8,533 nucleotides of DNA, taken from positions 1-8,533 of the forward strand of contig JBDTWJ010000151.1 of NCBI GenBank assembly GCA_040006755.1, given 5' to 3'. Shown one piece after another: positions 7,933 through 8,533 of this stretch. The stretch is from JAENVT01 sp040006755. Its GTDB lineage: Bacteria > Actinomycetota > Acidimicrobiia > Acidimicrobiales > Ilumatobacteraceae. Each line of letters opens with the position of its first letter. The stretch's first letter is position 1. A program made the translations under genes and the position numbers. A model generated the notes under the pieces. That model had not been told where the DNA came from, did not search any database, and saw nothing but the letters and a program-made list of their open reading frames with translations.

Positions 7933-8533
<601 letters not shown>

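Overview
The window is a compact stretch of bacterial core chromosome. All eight recognisable genes lie on the minus strand, so transcription runs from high to low coordinates: clpX (3' part) - folC - ndk - mreB - mreC - mreD - mrdA (PBP2) - rodA (5' part). The DNA is GC-rich, and long spurious open frames run opposite the real genes. The gene order matches the clpX-(valS)-folC-ndk-mreBCD-pbp2-rodA block known from Streptomyces and other Actinomycetota. Together with the actinobacterial style of ClpX and MreB and a long Thr/Ser-rich insert in MreC, this points to an actinobacterium. My best guess is the class Acidimicrobiia (Ilumatobacter-like), which is an inference and not proven here.

Layout. 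Positions 7933-8533 hold the C-terminal 199 codons of the ClpX unfoldase. Positions 6604-7896 encode FolC (folate polyglutamylation) and 6173-6583 encode nucleoside diphosphate kinase. A 95-bp gap follows (6078-6172), the largest in the window and the likeliest place for a separate promoter of the shape operon. Then come mreB (5043-6077), mreC (3965-5026), mreD (3437-3961), mrdA/PBP2 (1058-3391) and rodA (from 1054, running off the left edge). Spacings inside the shape operon are 16, 3, 45 and 3 bp, so translational coupling is likely.

How the genes work together. MreB filaments under the membrane, with MreC and MreD, position and activate the RodA glycosyltransferase and PBP2 transpeptidase pair, which builds peptidoglycan along the cell side wall. 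The presence of the whole set implies MreB-directed wall growth, unlike mycobacteria and corynebacteria, which lack MreB. FolC, Ndk and ClpX are housekeeping neighbours in metabolism and proteolysis.

I saw no RNA gene, mobile element, CRISPR array or sign of recent transfer, and no undescribed multi-gene system. The features worth a second look are inside the proteins: the Thr/Ser-rich insert in MreC, insertions and paired cysteines in an enlarged PBP2, substitutions in a conserved RodA segment, a variant ClpP-docking loop in ClpX, and the absence of valS from its usual place.
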